From assembly GCF_008802355.1 (NCBI RefSeq), contig NZ_VZRA01000003.1, positions 216,449 to 280,448 on the forward strand: DNA of 64,000 nt. The letters run 5' to 3'. The notes under the pieces were generated by a model that worked only from the letters and a program-made list of their open reading frames with translations, had not been told where the DNA came from and ran no database searches. This document shows, piece by piece, positions 1-9,349 of this stretch. Position 1 is the first letter of the stretch; every line of letters starts with the position of its first letter. The stretch is from Oryzomonas sagensis. GTDB taxonomy: Bacteria > Desulfobacterota > Desulfuromonadia > Geobacterales > Pseudopelobacteraceae. The position numbers and the translations under genes were made by a program.

Positions 1-369
1 CGGGATGCCGATCACCGGGAAACCCAGCAGGTCGAGGGCTCGGGCGCCGTTGAGGGAACCATCGCCGCCGATCACGATCAAACCGTCGACCTTTTCCCGC
101 AGCAGGTTGTCCAGCGCCGTGCGGCGTCCCTCCGCGGTGCGGAACTCCTGGGACCGGGCCGACTGCAGGAAGGTCCCCCCCCGCTGGAGCACCCCCGAAA
201 CCGCCCTGCTCGTAAGCTCCAGGTAGTCATTCTTCAAGAGACCGGCAAACCCTTTGCGGTAGCCGATCATTTCCACGTCATTGGCGATGGCGGTGCGAGC
301 CGCGGCGCGGATCACGGCGTTCATGCCGGAACAGTCGCCGCCGCTGGTCAAAATGGCGAGTCGCTTCAT
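1..369 (-). CDS. pfkA: 6-phosphofructokinase, N-terminal part (runs off the window)
   Basis: ATP-dependent phosphofructokinase, which makes fructose 1,6-bisphosphate in glycolysis. Only the first 123 codons are present; the gene continues beyond base 1. The N-terminus shows the family nucleotide-binding start, with LTSGGDCSGMNAVIRA near residues 7-22 and the IGGDGS motif near residues 99-104. The ATG at 369-367 is preceded by AAAGGAGA at a good distance, so this start is well supported. It reads away from rarA with about 230 bases between them. Because the catalytic half is missing, an ATP versus pyrophosphate preference cannot be judged. Confidence 0.9.
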   Translation of the reverse strand, partial: MKRLAILTSGGDCSGMNAVIRAAARTAIANDVEMIGYRKGFAGLLKNDYLELTSRAVSGVLQRGGTFLQSARSQEFRTAEGRRTALDNLLREKVDGLIVIGGDGSLNGARALDLLGFPVIGIP

Positions 370-403
370 GTGATCTCCTTTATCTGAAAGGCGACAGTAT
401 ATT

Positions 404-544
404 CACCACAAAGGCACAAAGAGCACAAAGTTAACCGCCCAAAGGCCATTCACCAAACGGTGAATCCAGTCGATTATGAAGAAGTTGTATAACTATCTAA
501 AATGATTGTTTGTTTGTCTTTGTGTCCTTTGTGCCTTTGTGGTG
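404..544. repeat. Inverted-repeat element, family A copy 1
   Basis: A 27-base left arm (404-430, beginning CACCACAAAGGCACAAAG) is the reverse complement of the right arm (518-544) with 2 mismatches. The arms are separated by 87 bases. The element fills most of the gap between pfkA and rarA. Related, more diverged elements with a CCACAGAGACGCAGAG-type arm lie at 8647-8797 and 9397-9533. No protein-coding potential is evident inside it. Confidence 0.75.
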
Positions 545-602
545 AGCTGATTTTTCCCGTTTATTGTCCCAACTCACCCGGCACGAGGGAAATACATTCC
601 AG

Positions 603-1946
603 TCATGGTTTTTTCTTTCTGGCGCGCAGCCACTCCATGCGCTCCAGGATGTTCTTCTCATAGCCGTGCCCCTTGGGCTCGTAAAACTTCTGCCCGGCCA
701 ACTTCTCCGGCAGGCATTCCTGTCCGGCGTACCCATCCTCGTAGTCATGGTCGTACTGGTACCCCTTGTGGTAGCCCAGCTCCTTCATCAGCTTGGTGGG
801 GGCGTTGCGGATGTGCCGGGGAACGGGGAGGGCGCCGCTCTTTTTCACCTCGGACAGCGCGGCGTTGATGCCGGCGTAGGAAGCGTTCGATTTGGGGGCC
901 GTGGCCAGGTAGACGACCGCCTGCCCCAGGGTGATGCGTCCCTCGGGCATCCCCACGAACTGGAAGGCCTGGAGGGCCGATACCGCCACCTGCAGGGCCC
1001 GGGGGTCGGCGTTGCCGATATCCTCGGAGGCCATGATGATCATGCGCCGCAGGATGAAGAGCGGGTCCTCCCCCGCCTCCAGCATGCGGGCCATCCAGTA
1101 GAGCGCAGCATCCGGGTCGCTGCCGCGCAGGGACTTGATGAAGGCGGAGATGACGTTGTAATGCTCTTCGCCCCCCTTGTCGTACAGCAGGGCTTTTTTT
1201 TGCAGGGCCTCCTGCACGGTCTCGATGGTTATGACGCTATCTGTCGTAATACCTGCCGCCACCTCGAGGGTGTTCAAGGCAATGCGGGCATCGCCGCCGC
1301 ACTGGTCAGCCAGGAAGACGAGCGCGTCATCGTCGGCCGTCAACCCGAGAGTACCGAGGCCCCGTTCCCCATCGTTCAGCGCCTGGCGCAGGATTGTCCC
1401 GACCGTGGCCGCGTCCAGCTGGTTCAGGGTCAGGACGCGGCAGCGGGAGAGGAGCGGCGCGATGACCTCGAAGGAGGGGTTTTCGGTGGTGGCGCCGATG
1501 ATGGTGACGACCCCCTTTTCCACGTAGGGGAGAAAGGCGTCCTGCTGGGATTTGCTGAACCGGTGGATCTCATCCACGAACAGGATGGTGCGGGCGCCGC
1601 GGGCGGCATACCCCTCCGCTTCGCGGAAGATCTCGCGGATTTCCTTGACCCCCGAGAGGATGGCGGAGAAGAAGATGAAGTGGGACTTGGTTTCCCGTGC
1701 TATGACGTGGGCCAGGGTGGTCTTGCCGCAACCGGGTGGGCCCCAGAAGATCAGCGAGGAGAGGTTGTCGGTCTCGATCATCCGTCGCAGGATGCGCCCG
1801 TCGCCCAGCAGGTGCTCCTGCCCGGTGAATTCGGCCACGCTGCGGGGGCGCATGCGCTCCGCCAGCGGCGCGTTCGCCGGCATCGGTTGGTCTTTTGCGG
1901 TGTCGTTGGGGGTATCCCACAGGGTTGGTGTCTTCATTGGTTCCAT
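603..1946 (-). CDS. rarA: Replication-associated recombination protein RarA (MgsA) AAA+ ATPase
   Basis: A 447-residue AAA+ ATPase of the RarA/MgsA/WRNIP1 family, which acts at stalled replication forks. Visible motifs are Walker A GPPGCGKTT near residue 69, Walker B with ILFVDEIHRF near residue 119, the sensor region IGATTENPSFE, and the C-terminal tetramerisation part ending with YDHDYEDGYAGQECLPE. Its length is typical. It starts 6 bases after the glgP stop, so the two are probably co-transcribed. The start at 1946 has no clear ribosome site; an internal ATG three codons on (1937) has GGA five bases upstream and may be the true start. Confidence 0.95.
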   Translation of the reverse strand: MEPMKTPTLWDTPNDTAKDQPMPANAPLAERMRPRSVAEFTGQEHLLGDGRILRRMIETDNLSSLIFWGPPGCGKTTLAHVIARETKSHFIFFSAILSGVKEIREIFREAEGYAARGARTILFVDEIHRFSKSQQDAFLPYVEKGVVTIIGATTENPSFEVIAPLLSRCRVLTLNQLDAATVGTILRQALNDGERGLGTLGLTADDDALVFLADQCGGDARIALNTLEVAAGITTDSVITIETVQEALQKKALLYDKGGEEHYNVISAFIKSLRGSDPDAALYWMARMLEAGEDPLFILRRMIIMASEDIGNADPRALQVAVSALQAFQFVGMPEGRITLGQAVVYLATAPKSNASYAGINAALSEVKKSGALPVPRHIRNAPTKLMKELGYHKGYQYDHDYEDGYAGQECLPEKLAGQKFYEPKGHGYEKNILERMEWLRARKKKP

Positions 1947-1952
1947 TTCGGG

Positions 1953-4445
1953 TCAGGGTAGGTCGCGCCGGCTGTGGCGGCCGATTTTTTCGGGTTTGAC
2001 GTCCCAGATCTCCCGGGCATACTCGGCTATGGTGCGATCGCTGGAAAATTTACCCATGCCGGCCGTGTTGAGGATCGACTTGCGGGTCCATTCGTGGGGG
2101 TGGCGGTAGAGCCGGTCCACCTCGTCCTGGCAGGCCGCATAGGAGGCGTAGTCGGCCAGGAGCAGGTAGGGGTCGTTGCCCAGCAGGTTGTCCACAATCG
2201 GCCTGAACAGGCCGGGATCGCCCGGCGAGAACGTGCCGTCGGCGATCATGTCCATAGCCTGCCGCAACTCCTGGTTGTGGGAATAATAATCGTCGGGGCG
2301 GTATCCGGCGCGCTTCAGACCCTCCACCTGTTCGGCGTTCATGCCGAAGATGAAGACGTTCTTCCGGCCGACCTCCTCCATGATCTCGATATTGGCGCCG
2401 TCCAGGGTCCCGATGGTCAGGGCGCCGTTCAAGGCGTACTTCATGTTGCCGGTGCCGGACGCCTCGGTCCCTGCGGTGGAGATCTGCTCCGACAGGTCGG
2501 CTGCCGGGAAGATGAGCTCGGCCAGGGAAACGCTGTAATTGGCCAGAAACACCACCTTGAGCCGGTCGTGGGCCGCCGGGTCGTTGTTGATTACCTCTCC
2601 CGCGGCGTTGATCAGGCGGATGATCAGCTTGGCCATGAAATAGGATGGCGCCGCCTTGCCGCTGAAGATGACTGTACGGGGGGGGACGTTCAGGCCCGGA
2701 TTGGCCTTGATGCGATTGTAGCGGGCGATGACGTGGAGAACATTGAGCAGTTGCCGCTTGTACTCATGGAGGCGTTTGGTCTGGCAGTCGAACAGGGAGT
2801 CGGGAGAGACCTGGATGCCGTTATGCCGGTAAATGTAGTCCGCCAGCCTCTGTTTGTTGGCACGCTTGACCTCCGCCCACTGTTGCTGGAAATCCCGGTC
2901 GTCGGCCATTGCCCGCAGTTTTTGTAATTCATCCAGATTGGTGACCCAGGCATCCCCGATGGTGGACGAGATCAGGTCCGATAGCCAGGGATTGGCGCAC
3001 TTGAGCCAGCGCCGCTGGGTGATGCCGTTGGTCTTGTTGTTGAAGCGTTCCGGCCAGAGGGCAAAGAAGTCGCTGAACAGATGGTCCTTCAGGATTTCGC
3101 TGTGCAGCACGGACACGCCGTTGATGGAGTGGCTGCCGACGATGGCCAGGTGGGCCATGCGGATATGCTTTTCCCCCTCCTCCCCCACGATGGACATGCG
3201 ACGTAATCGGTCGTTGTTGCCGGGGAATCGGGCCCTCGCCTCCTTGAGGAAACAATCGTTGATCCGGTAGATGATCTGCAAGTGGCGGGGCAGGATGCCC
3301 TCCAGCATGCGCACCGGCCACTTTTCCAGGGCCTCGGGCAGGATGGTGTGGTTGGTGTAGGCGAAGGTCTTAACGGAAAGGTCCCAGGCCGTTTCCCAGG
3401 AGAGCAGCTTCTCGTCAAGCAGGATGCGCAGCAGCTCCGGGATGGCCAGGGTAGGGTGGGTGTCGTTGAGCTGGATGGCCACCTTTTCCGGCAAGAGATT
3501 GAGGTCGTCGTGTTTTTTGGAAAAACGGTAAAAGATATCCTGCACCGTGGCCGACGCCAGGAAGTATTCCTGGCGCAGGCGCAACTCCCTGCCCTCGGCC
3601 ATGTGATCGGCCGGGTAGAGCACCTTGGATATGTTCTCGGTCTTCATCTTGGATTCGACCGCGCCCACGTAATTGCCCCGGTTGAAGGACTCAAGCTCGA
3701 ATTCGCGGGTCGATTTGGCGCTCCACAGGCGCATGGTATTGACCGTCTCGTTGCCGTAGCCCGGCACCGGCACGTCGTAGGCCAGGGCCATGACGTCATG
3801 GGTATCGACCCACGAATGACGCACCTCCCCCGCGGGGTCGCTGGATTCCACGACGCGGCCTTCGTAGCGGATCTTGTGCAGATGCTCCTGGCGGCCGAAC
3901 TCCCAGGGATTCTCGTAGCGGAGCCAGTTGTCCGGCAGTTCGTATTGGCCGCCGTCGATGATCTTCTGGTAAAACATGCCGTACTCATAGCGGATGCCAT
4001 AGCCGTAGGCCGGCAGGCTCATGGTGGCCATGGAGTCGAGAAAACAGGCCGCCAGGCGCCCCAGGCCACCGTTGCCCAGGCCCGCGTCCCACTCGGTTTC
4101 GGCGATGTCTTCCAGGTCGATTCCCATCTCCATGAGGGCATTTTCCCACTTTTCCCTGATCCCGAGGTTGATCAGGCTGTTGCCCAGGCTGCGGCCCATC
4201 AGGAATTCCATGGAGATGTAGTAGACCCGTTTGGCGTCATTGATGTAGTAGGACTGCTGGGTGTCGAGCCAGCGTTCCGCCAGCATGTCCCGCACGGCAA
4301 AGGCCAGGGCCAGATAAAGATCGGCCTTGGTGGCGGAGTATTTGTCCTTGACCAGGGTGTAGTGGAGATGCCGCATGAAGGAACGTTGCAGATCGGTTGC
4401 GGTCGGCTTCGTTTCACCGCTTGGGGGGATATCATGTGCGTTCAT
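1953..4445 (-). CDS. glgP: Glycogen/starch/alpha-glucan phosphorylase
   Basis: Phosphorolysis of alpha-1,4-glucans to glucose 1-phosphate (glycosyltransferase family 35), 830 residues, the usual length. The pyridoxal-phosphate lysine lies in the classic EASGTGNMKYALNG stretch near the C-terminal third; NGGLGRLAACFLDS near residue 122 and TNHTILPEALEKWP are further family signatures. An upstream in-frame GTG (4466) would add 7 residues. I chose the ATG at 4445 because AAGGA sits 8 bases before it. Together with pfkA and ackA in this window it points to storage-glucan turnover feeding glycolysis. A sigma-70-like promoter is seen upstream at 4487-4515. Confidence 0.96.
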   Translation of the reverse strand: MNAHDIPPSGETKPTATDLQRSFMRHLHYTLVKDKYSATKADLYLALAFAVRDMLAERWLDTQQSYYINDAKRVYYISMEFLMGRSLGNSLINLGIREKWENALMEMGIDLEDIAETEWDAGLGNGGLGRLAACFLDSMATMSLPAYGYGIRYEYGMFYQKIIDGGQYELPDNWLRYENPWEFGRQEHLHKIRYEGRVVESSDPAGEVRHSWVDTHDVMALAYDVPVPGYGNETVNTMRLWSAKSTREFELESFNRGNYVGAVESKMKTENISKVLYPADHMAEGRELRLRQEYFLASATVQDIFYRFSKKHDDLNLLPEKVAIQLNDTHPTLAIPELLRILLDEKLLSWETAWDLSVKTFAYTNHTILPEALEKWPVRMLEGILPRHLQIIYRINDCFLKEARARFPGNNDRLRRMSIVGEEGEKHIRMAHLAIVGSHSINGVSVLHSEILKDHLFSDFFALWPERFNNKTNGITQRRWLKCANPWLSDLISSTIGDAWVTNLDELQKLRAMADDRDFQQQWAEVKRANKQRLADYIYRHNGIQVSPDSLFDCQTKRLHEYKRQLLNVLHVIARYNRIKANPGLNVPPRTVIFSGKAAPSYFMAKLIIRLINAAGEVINNDPAAHDRLKVVFLANYSVSLAELIFPAADLSEQISTAGTEASGTGNMKYALNGALTIGTLDGANIEIMEEVGRKNVFIFGMNAEQVEGLKRAGYRPDDYYSHNQELRQAMDMIADGTFSPGDPGLFRPIVDNLLGNDPYLLLADYASYAACQDEVDRLYRHPHEWTRKSILNTAGMGKFSSDRTIAEYAREIWDVKPEKIGRHSRRDLP

Positions 4446-4486
4446 GGAACCGATCCTTCGTGTCACGTGTTGGGGAGCGACGATAA

Positions 4487-4515
4487 AGTATATAGGCAGA
4501 TCCCTCCGAAAGCAA
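4487..4515 (-). promoter_or_regulatory. Putative sigma-70 promoter for glgP
   Basis: On the minus strand, TTGCTT (4515-4510) is followed after 17 bases by TATACT (4492-4487), about 40 bases before the glgP ATG. The -10 matches consensus at five of six positions; the -35 is weaker. Confidence 0.45.
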
Positions 4516-4738
4516 GATTAGGTATTGTTAATAAAAGTGCCAAGAGTGGGGCGGAACCAAGCGCCGTGCAGAAGTTGGGTGGTTTGGCGTGCGATTGCGC
4601 GGCTCTGCCTGACCGGGCACATGTCGTGGCCCATGGGGTTTTTCGGCAACCGAGCGACACTGAGCCTGACCACCACCTTGAGGCGGCCGTCCGTTTTTTT
4701 ATCTGCGGAATAGCGGCGCAACTCCACGGCATTCCGGG
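4516..4738. other. Intergenic stretch without recognised feature
   Basis: This lies between the divergent glgP and ilvD promoters. Short open frames cross it but have no ribosome site and no recognisable protein features. I saw no riboswitch, tRNA or terminator. Confidence 0.5.
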
Positions 4739-4767
4739 TTGACACCGGTCCGCATATATACTATCGT
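4739..4767 (+). promoter_or_regulatory. Putative sigma-70 promoter for ilvD
   Basis: TTGACA at 4739-4744, a 17-base spacer and TATCGT at 4762-4767, about 70 bases upstream of the ilvD ATG. The -35 is perfect and the -10 matches at four of six positions. Confidence 0.45.
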
Positions 4768-4836
4768 TTATATCCTTTATCCGCGCCAATCGGCTGTTTG
4801 GCGCCACGAAAATTCGAATCATCAAGGACGACCATT

Positions 4837-6498
4837 ATGCGTAGCGATACCATCAAGCAGGGACTCGAACGAACACCGCACCGGGCGCTTCTCAAGGGAA
4901 CCGGCGTTCCCGACAGCGCCTTCGAAAAACCGTTCATCGGCGTGGCAACCAGCTTCACCGATCTGATTCCGGGCCACTCCGGCATGCGCGATCTGGAACG
5001 CTTCATCGAGAAAGGCGTCCACTCGGGCGGCGGCCACGCCTTCTTCTTCGGCATCCCCGGCGTCTGCGACGGGATCGCCATGGGGCACAGGGGGATGCAC
5101 TACTCCCTGCCGACCCGCGAACTGATCGCCGACATGGTGGAATCGGTGGCCGAGGCGCACCGGCTGGACGGCCTGGTGCTCCTGACCAACTGCGACAAGA
5201 TCACCCCCGGCATGCTGATGGCCGCCGCGCGCCTGAATATCCCCTGCATCATCGTCACCGCCGGTCCCATGATGAGCGGGCGCAGCCTGAGCGGGCGCAA
5301 ATACTCCTTTGTCACCGATACCTTCGAGGCCATGGCCCGCTACAAGGCCGGCGTGATCGACGACAAGGAACTCAAGGTTTGCGAGGACAACGCCTGCCCC
5401 GGCATGGGCTCCTGCCAGGGATTGTTCACCGCCAATACCATGGCCATCTTGACCGAGACCATGGGGATGAGCCTGCCCCGCTGCGGCACCGCCCTGGCGG
5501 TTTCCGCCCTCAAGCGCCGCATCGCCTTTGCCTCGGGCGAGAAGATCGTCGAACTGGTGAAAAACGACGTCAAGCCCCGCGACATCATGACCCGCGCGGC
5601 CTTCGAGAACGCCATCCGGGTCGATCTGGCCCTGGGCGGTTCGTCCAATACCGTGTTGCACCTTCTGGCCATCGCCCGGGAGGCGGGGGTGGATCTGCCG
5701 CTGGAGACCTTCGACATCCTGGCCAAGGACACCCCGCAACTGGCCTCCATGAACCCGGCCGGGGAATACTTCATGGAAGACCTGGACGTGGCCGGCGGCG
5801 TCGGCGGTGTGCTCAAACAGTTGGGGGACAAGATCAAGGATGCGCCGACCCTCTTCGGCCTGACCACCCGGCAGTTGGCGGCAAGCATCGCCAACGTGGA
5901 TGAAGAGGTGATCCGCCCGCTCTCCAATCCGATCAAGAAAGAGGGGGGCATCGCCATCCTCACCGGCAACCTGGCCCCCAAGGGGGCGGTGGTCAAGCAG
6001 TCGGGCGTGTCGGCCGCCATGATGCTGTTCGAGGGGACGGCCCGTTGTTTCGACGCCGAGGAAAAGGCCATGGCCGCCATCATGGAGGGGAAAATCACCT
6101 CGGGCGATGTGGTGGTGATCCGCTACGAGGGACCCAAGGGCGGCCCCGGCATGCGCGAGATGCTGGCCCCCACGGCTGCCATCATGGGGATGGGGCTCGG
6201 CGATTCGGTTGCCCTGGTGACCGACGGCCGTTTCTCCGGCGGCACCCGCGGTCCCTGTATCGGCCACATCTCGCCGGAAGCGGCCGAGGGCGGCCCGATT
6301 GCCCTGGTGGAAGAGGGGGACCGCATCCTGCTCGATATCCCCAACCGCCGCTTGGAGTTGTTGGTGGATGACGCCACCCTGGCTGCCCGCCGGGCCGCCT
6401 GGAAGGCGCCGGAAGCCAAGATCAGGACCGGCTGGCTAGCCCGCTACGCCAAGCTGGTGACCTCGGCCCACACCGGCGCCGTGACCACGGCAGATTAG
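4837..6498 (+). CDS. ilvD: Dihydroxy-acid dehydratase
   Basis: Converts 2,3-dihydroxy-isovalerate or -methylvalerate to the 2-keto acids in valine/isoleucine synthesis; an Fe-S dehydratase of the IlvD/Edd family. 553 residues, normal length. Cluster cysteines are visible in [11 protein letters not shown] and in [18 protein letters not shown]; the C-terminal signature [18 protein letters not shown] is intact. An upstream in-frame start at 4798 exists, but the ATG at 4837 has AAGGA 8 bases before it and matches the family N-terminus. It heads the ilvD-ilvB-ilvN run; ilvC lies 13 kb downstream. A repeat element begins 4 bases after its stop. Confidence 0.97.
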   Translation: MRSDTIKQGLERTPHRALLKGTGVPDSAFEKPFIGVATSFTDLIPGHSGMRDLERFIEKGVHSGGGHAFFFGIPGVCDGIAMGHRGMHYSLPTRELIADMVESVAEAHRLDGLVLLTNCDKITPGMLMAAARLNIPCIIVTAGPMMSGRSLSGRKYSFVTDTFEAMARYKAGVIDDKELKVCEDNACPGMGSCQGLFTANTMAILTETMGMSLPRCGTALAVSALKRRIAFASGEKIVELVKNDVKPRDIMTRAAFENAIRVDLALGGSSNTVLHLLAIAREAGVDLPLETFDILAKDTPQLASMNPAGEYFMEDLDVAGGVGGVLKQLGDKIKDAPTLFGLTTRQLAASIANVDEEVIRPLSNPIKKEGGIAILTGNLAPKGAVVKQSGVSAAMMLFEGTARCFDAEEKAMAAIMEGKITSGDVVVIRYEGPKGGPGMREMLAPTAAIMGMGLGDSVALVTDGRFSGGTRGPCIGHISPEAAEGGPIALVEEGDRILLDIPNRRLELLVDDATLAARRAAWKAPEAKIRTGWLARYAKLVTSAHTGAVTTAD

Positions 6499-6501
6499 GA
6501 C

Positions 6502-6700
6502 GGTTGTTGAAAAACAGCCATCAGGCCTTCGTCCTCGAAAACCCTTTCGTGCGGCGTAGCGCTGCGGACCCTCACCCAATCCCTCTCCCGGAGGGAGAGG
6601 GCACGGCATGCTCTCCCCCTCTGGGGGAGAGATAGAGAGAGGGCGGCCTCCTCAGGGCTTGTCTCGCGGGTGCGACGATCTGACTATTTTTGAACAACCT
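6502..6700. repeat. Inverted-repeat element, family B copy 1, with a nested repeat
   Basis: The ends read GGTTGTTGAAAAACAG and, inverted, CTATTTTTGAACAACC. The same element without the inner part is found at 22200-22320 after pssA. Relative to that copy, this one carries about 75 extra bases (about 6568-6643) made of two back-to-back 9-bp hairpins (6581-6601 and 6611-6631, CCCTCTCCC-type). It begins 3 bases after the ilvD stop codon. It has the look of a small non-autonomous element; no transposase is present. Confidence 0.8.
6581..6631. repeat. Two consecutive perfect 9-bp hairpins nested in the family B element
   Basis: CCCTCTCCC-GGA-GGGAGAGGG (6581-6601) and CTCTCCCCC-TCT-GGGGGAGAG (6611-6631). 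Neither is followed by a T-run, so they are not typical intrinsic terminators. They are absent from the second family B copy, which suggests an insertion into the element. Confidence 0.7.
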
Positions 6701-6705
6701 AATAC

Positions 6706-6741
6706 TTCCGGGGTTGATGCATCGAGCGTCCCACCCCGGAA
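6706..6741 (+). promoter_or_regulatory. Hairpin upstream of the ilvB leader ORF
   Basis: TTCCGGGGT (6706-6714) pairs perfectly with ACCCCGGAA (6733-6741) around an 18-base loop. It lies just before the AAAGGAGGAACC ribosome site of the small leader ORF. The loop contains ATCGAGCGTC, which recurs in the left arm of the second hairpin (6844-6853), so competing folds are conceivable. Confidence 0.45.
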
Positions 6742-6761
6742 ACATGCCCAAAGGAGGAACC

Positions 6762-6842
6762 ATGGAAACGCTTACGCATAAGTCGGTCGTTTTCGCCCCG
6801 TATGTCCACGCTTCCGTGACGGGACGCAACGTTTGCCGGTAA
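6762..6842 (+). CDS. Putative valine-rich leader peptide upstream of ilvB
   Basis: A 26-codon ORF with a very strong ribosome site (AAAGGAGGAACC directly before the ATG). It encodes five valines, one leucine and no isoleucine; the valines are at residues 9, 10, 15, 19 and 24. It stops at TAA five bases before a strong GC-rich hairpin (6847-6886), and ilvB starts 76 bases further on. Leader peptides rich in the regulatory amino acid followed by alternative hairpins are the known attenuation design for ilv operons; assigning it here is inference. No T-run follows the hairpin, so control could be translational. It has no recognisable protein homology. Confidence 0.5.
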   Translation: METLTHKSVVFAPYVHASVTGRNVCR

Positions 6843-6846
6843 TATC

Positions 6847-6886
6847 GAGCGTCGCGGCCGCCGGAGATGCGGCCGCGCCATCGCTC
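6847..6886 (+). promoter_or_regulatory. GC-rich hairpin between leader ORF and ilvB
   Basis: Core stem CGCGGCCGC (6853-6861) / GCGGCCGCG (6869-6877) with a 7-base loop, extended by GAGCG (6847-6851) / CGCTC (6882-6886) across a bulge. It ends 18 bases before the ilvB ribosome site. Possible attenuator or stability element; there is no U-tract. Confidence 0.5.
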
Positions 6887-6918
6887 CCAACCAACACTCC
6901 CATTCAGAGGTATCACCA

Positions 6919-8619
6919 ATGAAAATGAACGGTGCACGCATATTGCTGGAATGTCTGAAAAAGGAAGGTGTGGACACGGTCTTCGGCTATCCCGGAGGCA
7001 CGGTGATCAACATCTACAACGAACTCTTCGGTTTCAAGGATATCCACCATATCCTGCCGCGCCATGAACAGGCCGGCACCCATGCGGCCGACGGCTATGC
7101 CCGCGCCACCGGCAAGGTCGGCGTCGCCATCGCCACCTCCGGGCCGGGCGCCACCAACACGGTGACCGGTATCGCCACGGCCTACATGGACTCGATCCCC
7201 ATGGTGATCATCACCGGCCAGGTGTCCACGGCGCTGATCGGCAATGACGCCTTCCAGGAGGTGGATATCATCGGCATCACCCGCTCCTGCACCAAGCACA
7301 ATTTCCTTGTGCGGGATGTGAAGGACCTGGCCCTGATCATGAAAAAGGCCTTCTACATCGCCAGCACCGGCCGGCCCGGCCCGGTTCTGGTGGACCTCCC
7401 CAAGGATGTGCAGATCGCCGAGACTGAATTCGTCTACCCGGATGCGGTAGAGATGCGCAGCTACAAGCCGACCGTGGCGGGGCATCCCCGACAAGTGGAA
7501 AAGGCGGTGGACATGGTGCTGGAATCCCGCCGTCCGGTGATCTACGTCGGGGGCGGGGTTATCCTGGCCAATGCCTCGGACGAACTGACCGGCCTGTCCC
7601 GCAAATTGTCGGTGCCGGTGACCACCACCCTGATGGGGCTCGGTTCCTTCCCGGGGAGCGACCCGCTGTCACTGGGCATGCTGGGCATGCACGGCTCCTA
7701 CTGCGCCAACATGGCCATGACCAACAGCGACCTGATCATTGCCGTGGGGGCGCGCTTCGATGACCGGGTGACCGGCAAGATCGCCACGTTTGCACCCGGC
7801 GCCAAGATCATCCACATCGATGTGGACCCGACCTCCATCAAGAAAAACGTGCGGGTCGATCTGCCGATCGTGGGCGACGTGAAGGACGTTCTGGCCAAGA
7901 TGATCAAGCTGGCCGACAAGCATAAGGACAAGGCGGATGGGTTCAAGGCGGCGCTGGCCCCCTGGCACGAAGATATTGCCGGCTGGAAGGACAAACACCC
8001 CCTTGGGTACAAGCAGAGTTCAACCGTCATCAAGCCCCAGTTCGTCATTCAAAAATTACGGGAGCTGTCGGACGACGACGTCATCGTCGCCACCGACGTG
8101 GGGCAGCACCAGATGTGGACCGCCCAGTTCTTCCAGTTCAACAGGCCGCGCACGCTCCTCTCCTCGGGCGGGCTCGGCACCATGGGGTACGGCCTGCCGG
8201 CCGCCATGGGGGCGCAAGCGGCTTTCCCCGAGCGTCAGGTCATCTCCATCTGCGGCGACGGCGGCGTGCAGATGAACATCCAGGAGATCGCCACCCTGGT
8301 GCAGAACCGCCTGCCGGTCAAGATCGTGATCCTGAACAACAATTTCCTCGGCATGGTGCGCCAGTGGCAGGAGTTGTTCTTCGACAAGCGCTATTCCCAG
8401 ACCTGCATGGAGTTGCCCATCGATTTCGTCAAGCTGGCCGAGGCCTACGGGGCCAAGGGGTTCAGCACCTCCAAGCCGGGCGAGGTGGAAGCGGTCATCA
8501 AGCAGGCCTTCAAGGAAAAGGGGCCGGTGATCATGGAGTTCAAGATCGCCCGCGAGGAAAAGGTGCTGCCCATGGTTCCTGCCGGGGCGTCGCTGAACGA
8601 GATGGTCTTGAATGCGTAA
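6919..8619 (+). CDS. ilvB: Acetolactate synthase, large (catalytic) subunit
   Basis: Thiamine-diphosphate enzyme that forms acetolactate or acetohydroxybutyrate, the first common step of branched-chain amino acid synthesis. 566 residues. Seen: the catalytic-glutamate region [19 protein letters not shown] near residue 46, the FAD/central domain, and the ThDP motif beginning GDGGVQMN and ending ILNNN near residues 450-475. The ATG at 6919 has AGAGG 8 bases upstream; a second ATG two codons in is possible. Regulated with ilvN, which is separated by a repeat element. A leader ORF and hairpins upstream suggest attenuation. Confidence 0.97.
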   Translation: MKMNGARILLECLKKEGVDTVFGYPGGTVINIYNELFGFKDIHHILPRHEQAGTHAADGYARATGKVGVAIATSGPGATNTVTGIATAYMDSIPMVIITGQVSTALIGNDAFQEVDIIGITRSCTKHNFLVRDVKDLALIMKKAFYIASTGRPGPVLVDLPKDVQIAETEFVYPDAVEMRSYKPTVAGHPRQVEKAVDMVLESRRPVIYVGGGVILANASDELTGLSRKLSVPVTTTLMGLGSFPGSDPLSLGMLGMHGSYCANMAMTNSDLIIAVGARFDDRVTGKIATFAPGAKIIHIDVDPTSIKKNVRVDLPIVGDVKDVLAKMIKLADKHKDKADGFKAALAPWHEDIAGWKDKHPLGYKQSSTVIKPQFVIQKLRELSDDDVIVATDVGQHQMWTAQFFQFNRPRTLLSSGGLGTMGYGLPAAMGAQAAFPERQVISICGDGGVQMNIQEIATLVQNRLPVKIVILNNNFLGMVRQWQELFFDKRYSQTCMELPIDFVKLAEAYGAKGFSTSKPGEVEAVIKQAFKEKGPVIMEFKIAREEKVLPMVPAGASLNEMVLNA

Positions 8620-8646
8620 CTCATGAATGAATAACTGATTAAATCT

Positions 8647-8797
8647 GCCACAGAGACGCAGAGACACAGAGAAAGGCCGAAGGCAGAAGATAGCCGGAAA
8701 GGCCCGTTTGTCTTATGCATTTATAGAATTATCCCTTTCGGATTAGTTTGTTTTTGGGTTTTCTCTGTGTGCCTCTGTGTCTCCGTGTCTCTGTGAC
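8647..8797. repeat. Inverted-repeat element, family A copy 2 (inside ilvB-ilvN)
   Basis: The left arm GCCACAGAGACGCAGAGACA (from 8647, continuing to about 8674) is matched by an inverted right arm at about 8759-8797 with a few mismatches and a short insertion. It occupies most of the 210-base gap between the two acetolactate synthase subunit genes, where a fold could affect subunit ratio. Confidence 0.7.
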
Positions 8798-8829
8798 GGA
8801 AGTAGCTTTTGACTTTATGGAGGTTTCCC

Positions 8830-9321
8830 ATGCTGCATACCGTATCAGTACTGGTTGAAAACGAATTTGGCGTACTTTCCCGCGTGGCGAGTCTTTTCTC
8901 GGGACGCGGCTTCAACATCGATTCCCTGACCGTCGCCCCGACCAACGAGGAAGGGCTCTCGCGCATGACCATCGTCACCCGTGGCGATGAGCAGATTCTG
9001 GAACAGATCACCAAACAGCTCAACAAGCTGATCGATGTGCTCAAGGTGATCGATTTCAGCGACGGTAGTGCGATCGAGCGCGAGATGATTCTGGTCAAGG
9101 TTGCGGCCGAGGACGAAAATCGCGCCGAGGTGCTGCGGATTGTCGATATCTTCCGCGCCAAGATCATCGACGTCACCGCCAAATCCTACACCATCGAGGC
9201 TACCGGAAGTCCGGCCAAGATCGACGCCATCCTGGAACTGCTCCGGCCGCTGGGGTTGAAGGAGTTGGTCCGCACCGGCGCTGTGGCCATCGGGCGCGGC
9301 GCCAAGGGGTGGAAGGGGTAG
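8830..9321 (+). CDS. ilvN: Acetolactate synthase, small (regulatory) subunit
   Basis: ACT-domain subunit that activates the catalytic subunit and confers valine feedback inhibition. 163 residues, typical of the ilvH/ilvN family. The ACT motif LVENEFGVLSRVASLFSGRG is at residues 8-27, and the C-terminal domain ends RTGAVAIGRGAKGWKG. I chose the ATG at 8830 because GGAGG stands 6 bases upstream and the protein then begins in the family way (MLHTVSVLVEN); an earlier in-frame ATG at 8809 has no ribosome site. A rho-independent terminator follows at 9350. Confidence 0.96.
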   Translation: MLHTVSVLVENEFGVLSRVASLFSGRGFNIDSLTVAPTNEEGLSRMTIVTRGDEQILEQITKQLNKLIDVLKVIDFSDGSAIEREMILVKVAAEDENRAEVLRIVDIFRAKIIDVTAKSYTIEATGSPAKIDAILELLRPLGLKELVRTGAVAIGRGAKGWKG

Positions 9322-9349
9322 GGGGCGCGTCGGTTGCCGCAGAATCCTT

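Noticed and set aside
564..1961. Long plus-strand open frame opposite rarA (465 codons)
   Set aside because: It is the mirror of a clear AAA+ ATPase gene in GC-rich DNA; the translation is Gly/Gln/His/Val-rich without any motif and has no ribosome site.
3282..4742. Long plus-strand frame opposite glgP (486 codons)
   Set aside because: It is antisense to a well-supported glycogen phosphorylase; composition is biased and there are no domains.
4463..4825. Minus-strand frame of 120 codons in the glgP-ilvD gap
   Set aside because: It has no ribosome site, would overlap both promoters, and its translation looks like none of the families I know.
4822..6267. Minus-strand frame opposite ilvD (481 codons)
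   Set aside because: Third-position GC bias makes open antisense frames; the translation is His/Gly/Asp-rich nonsense against a perfect IlvD.
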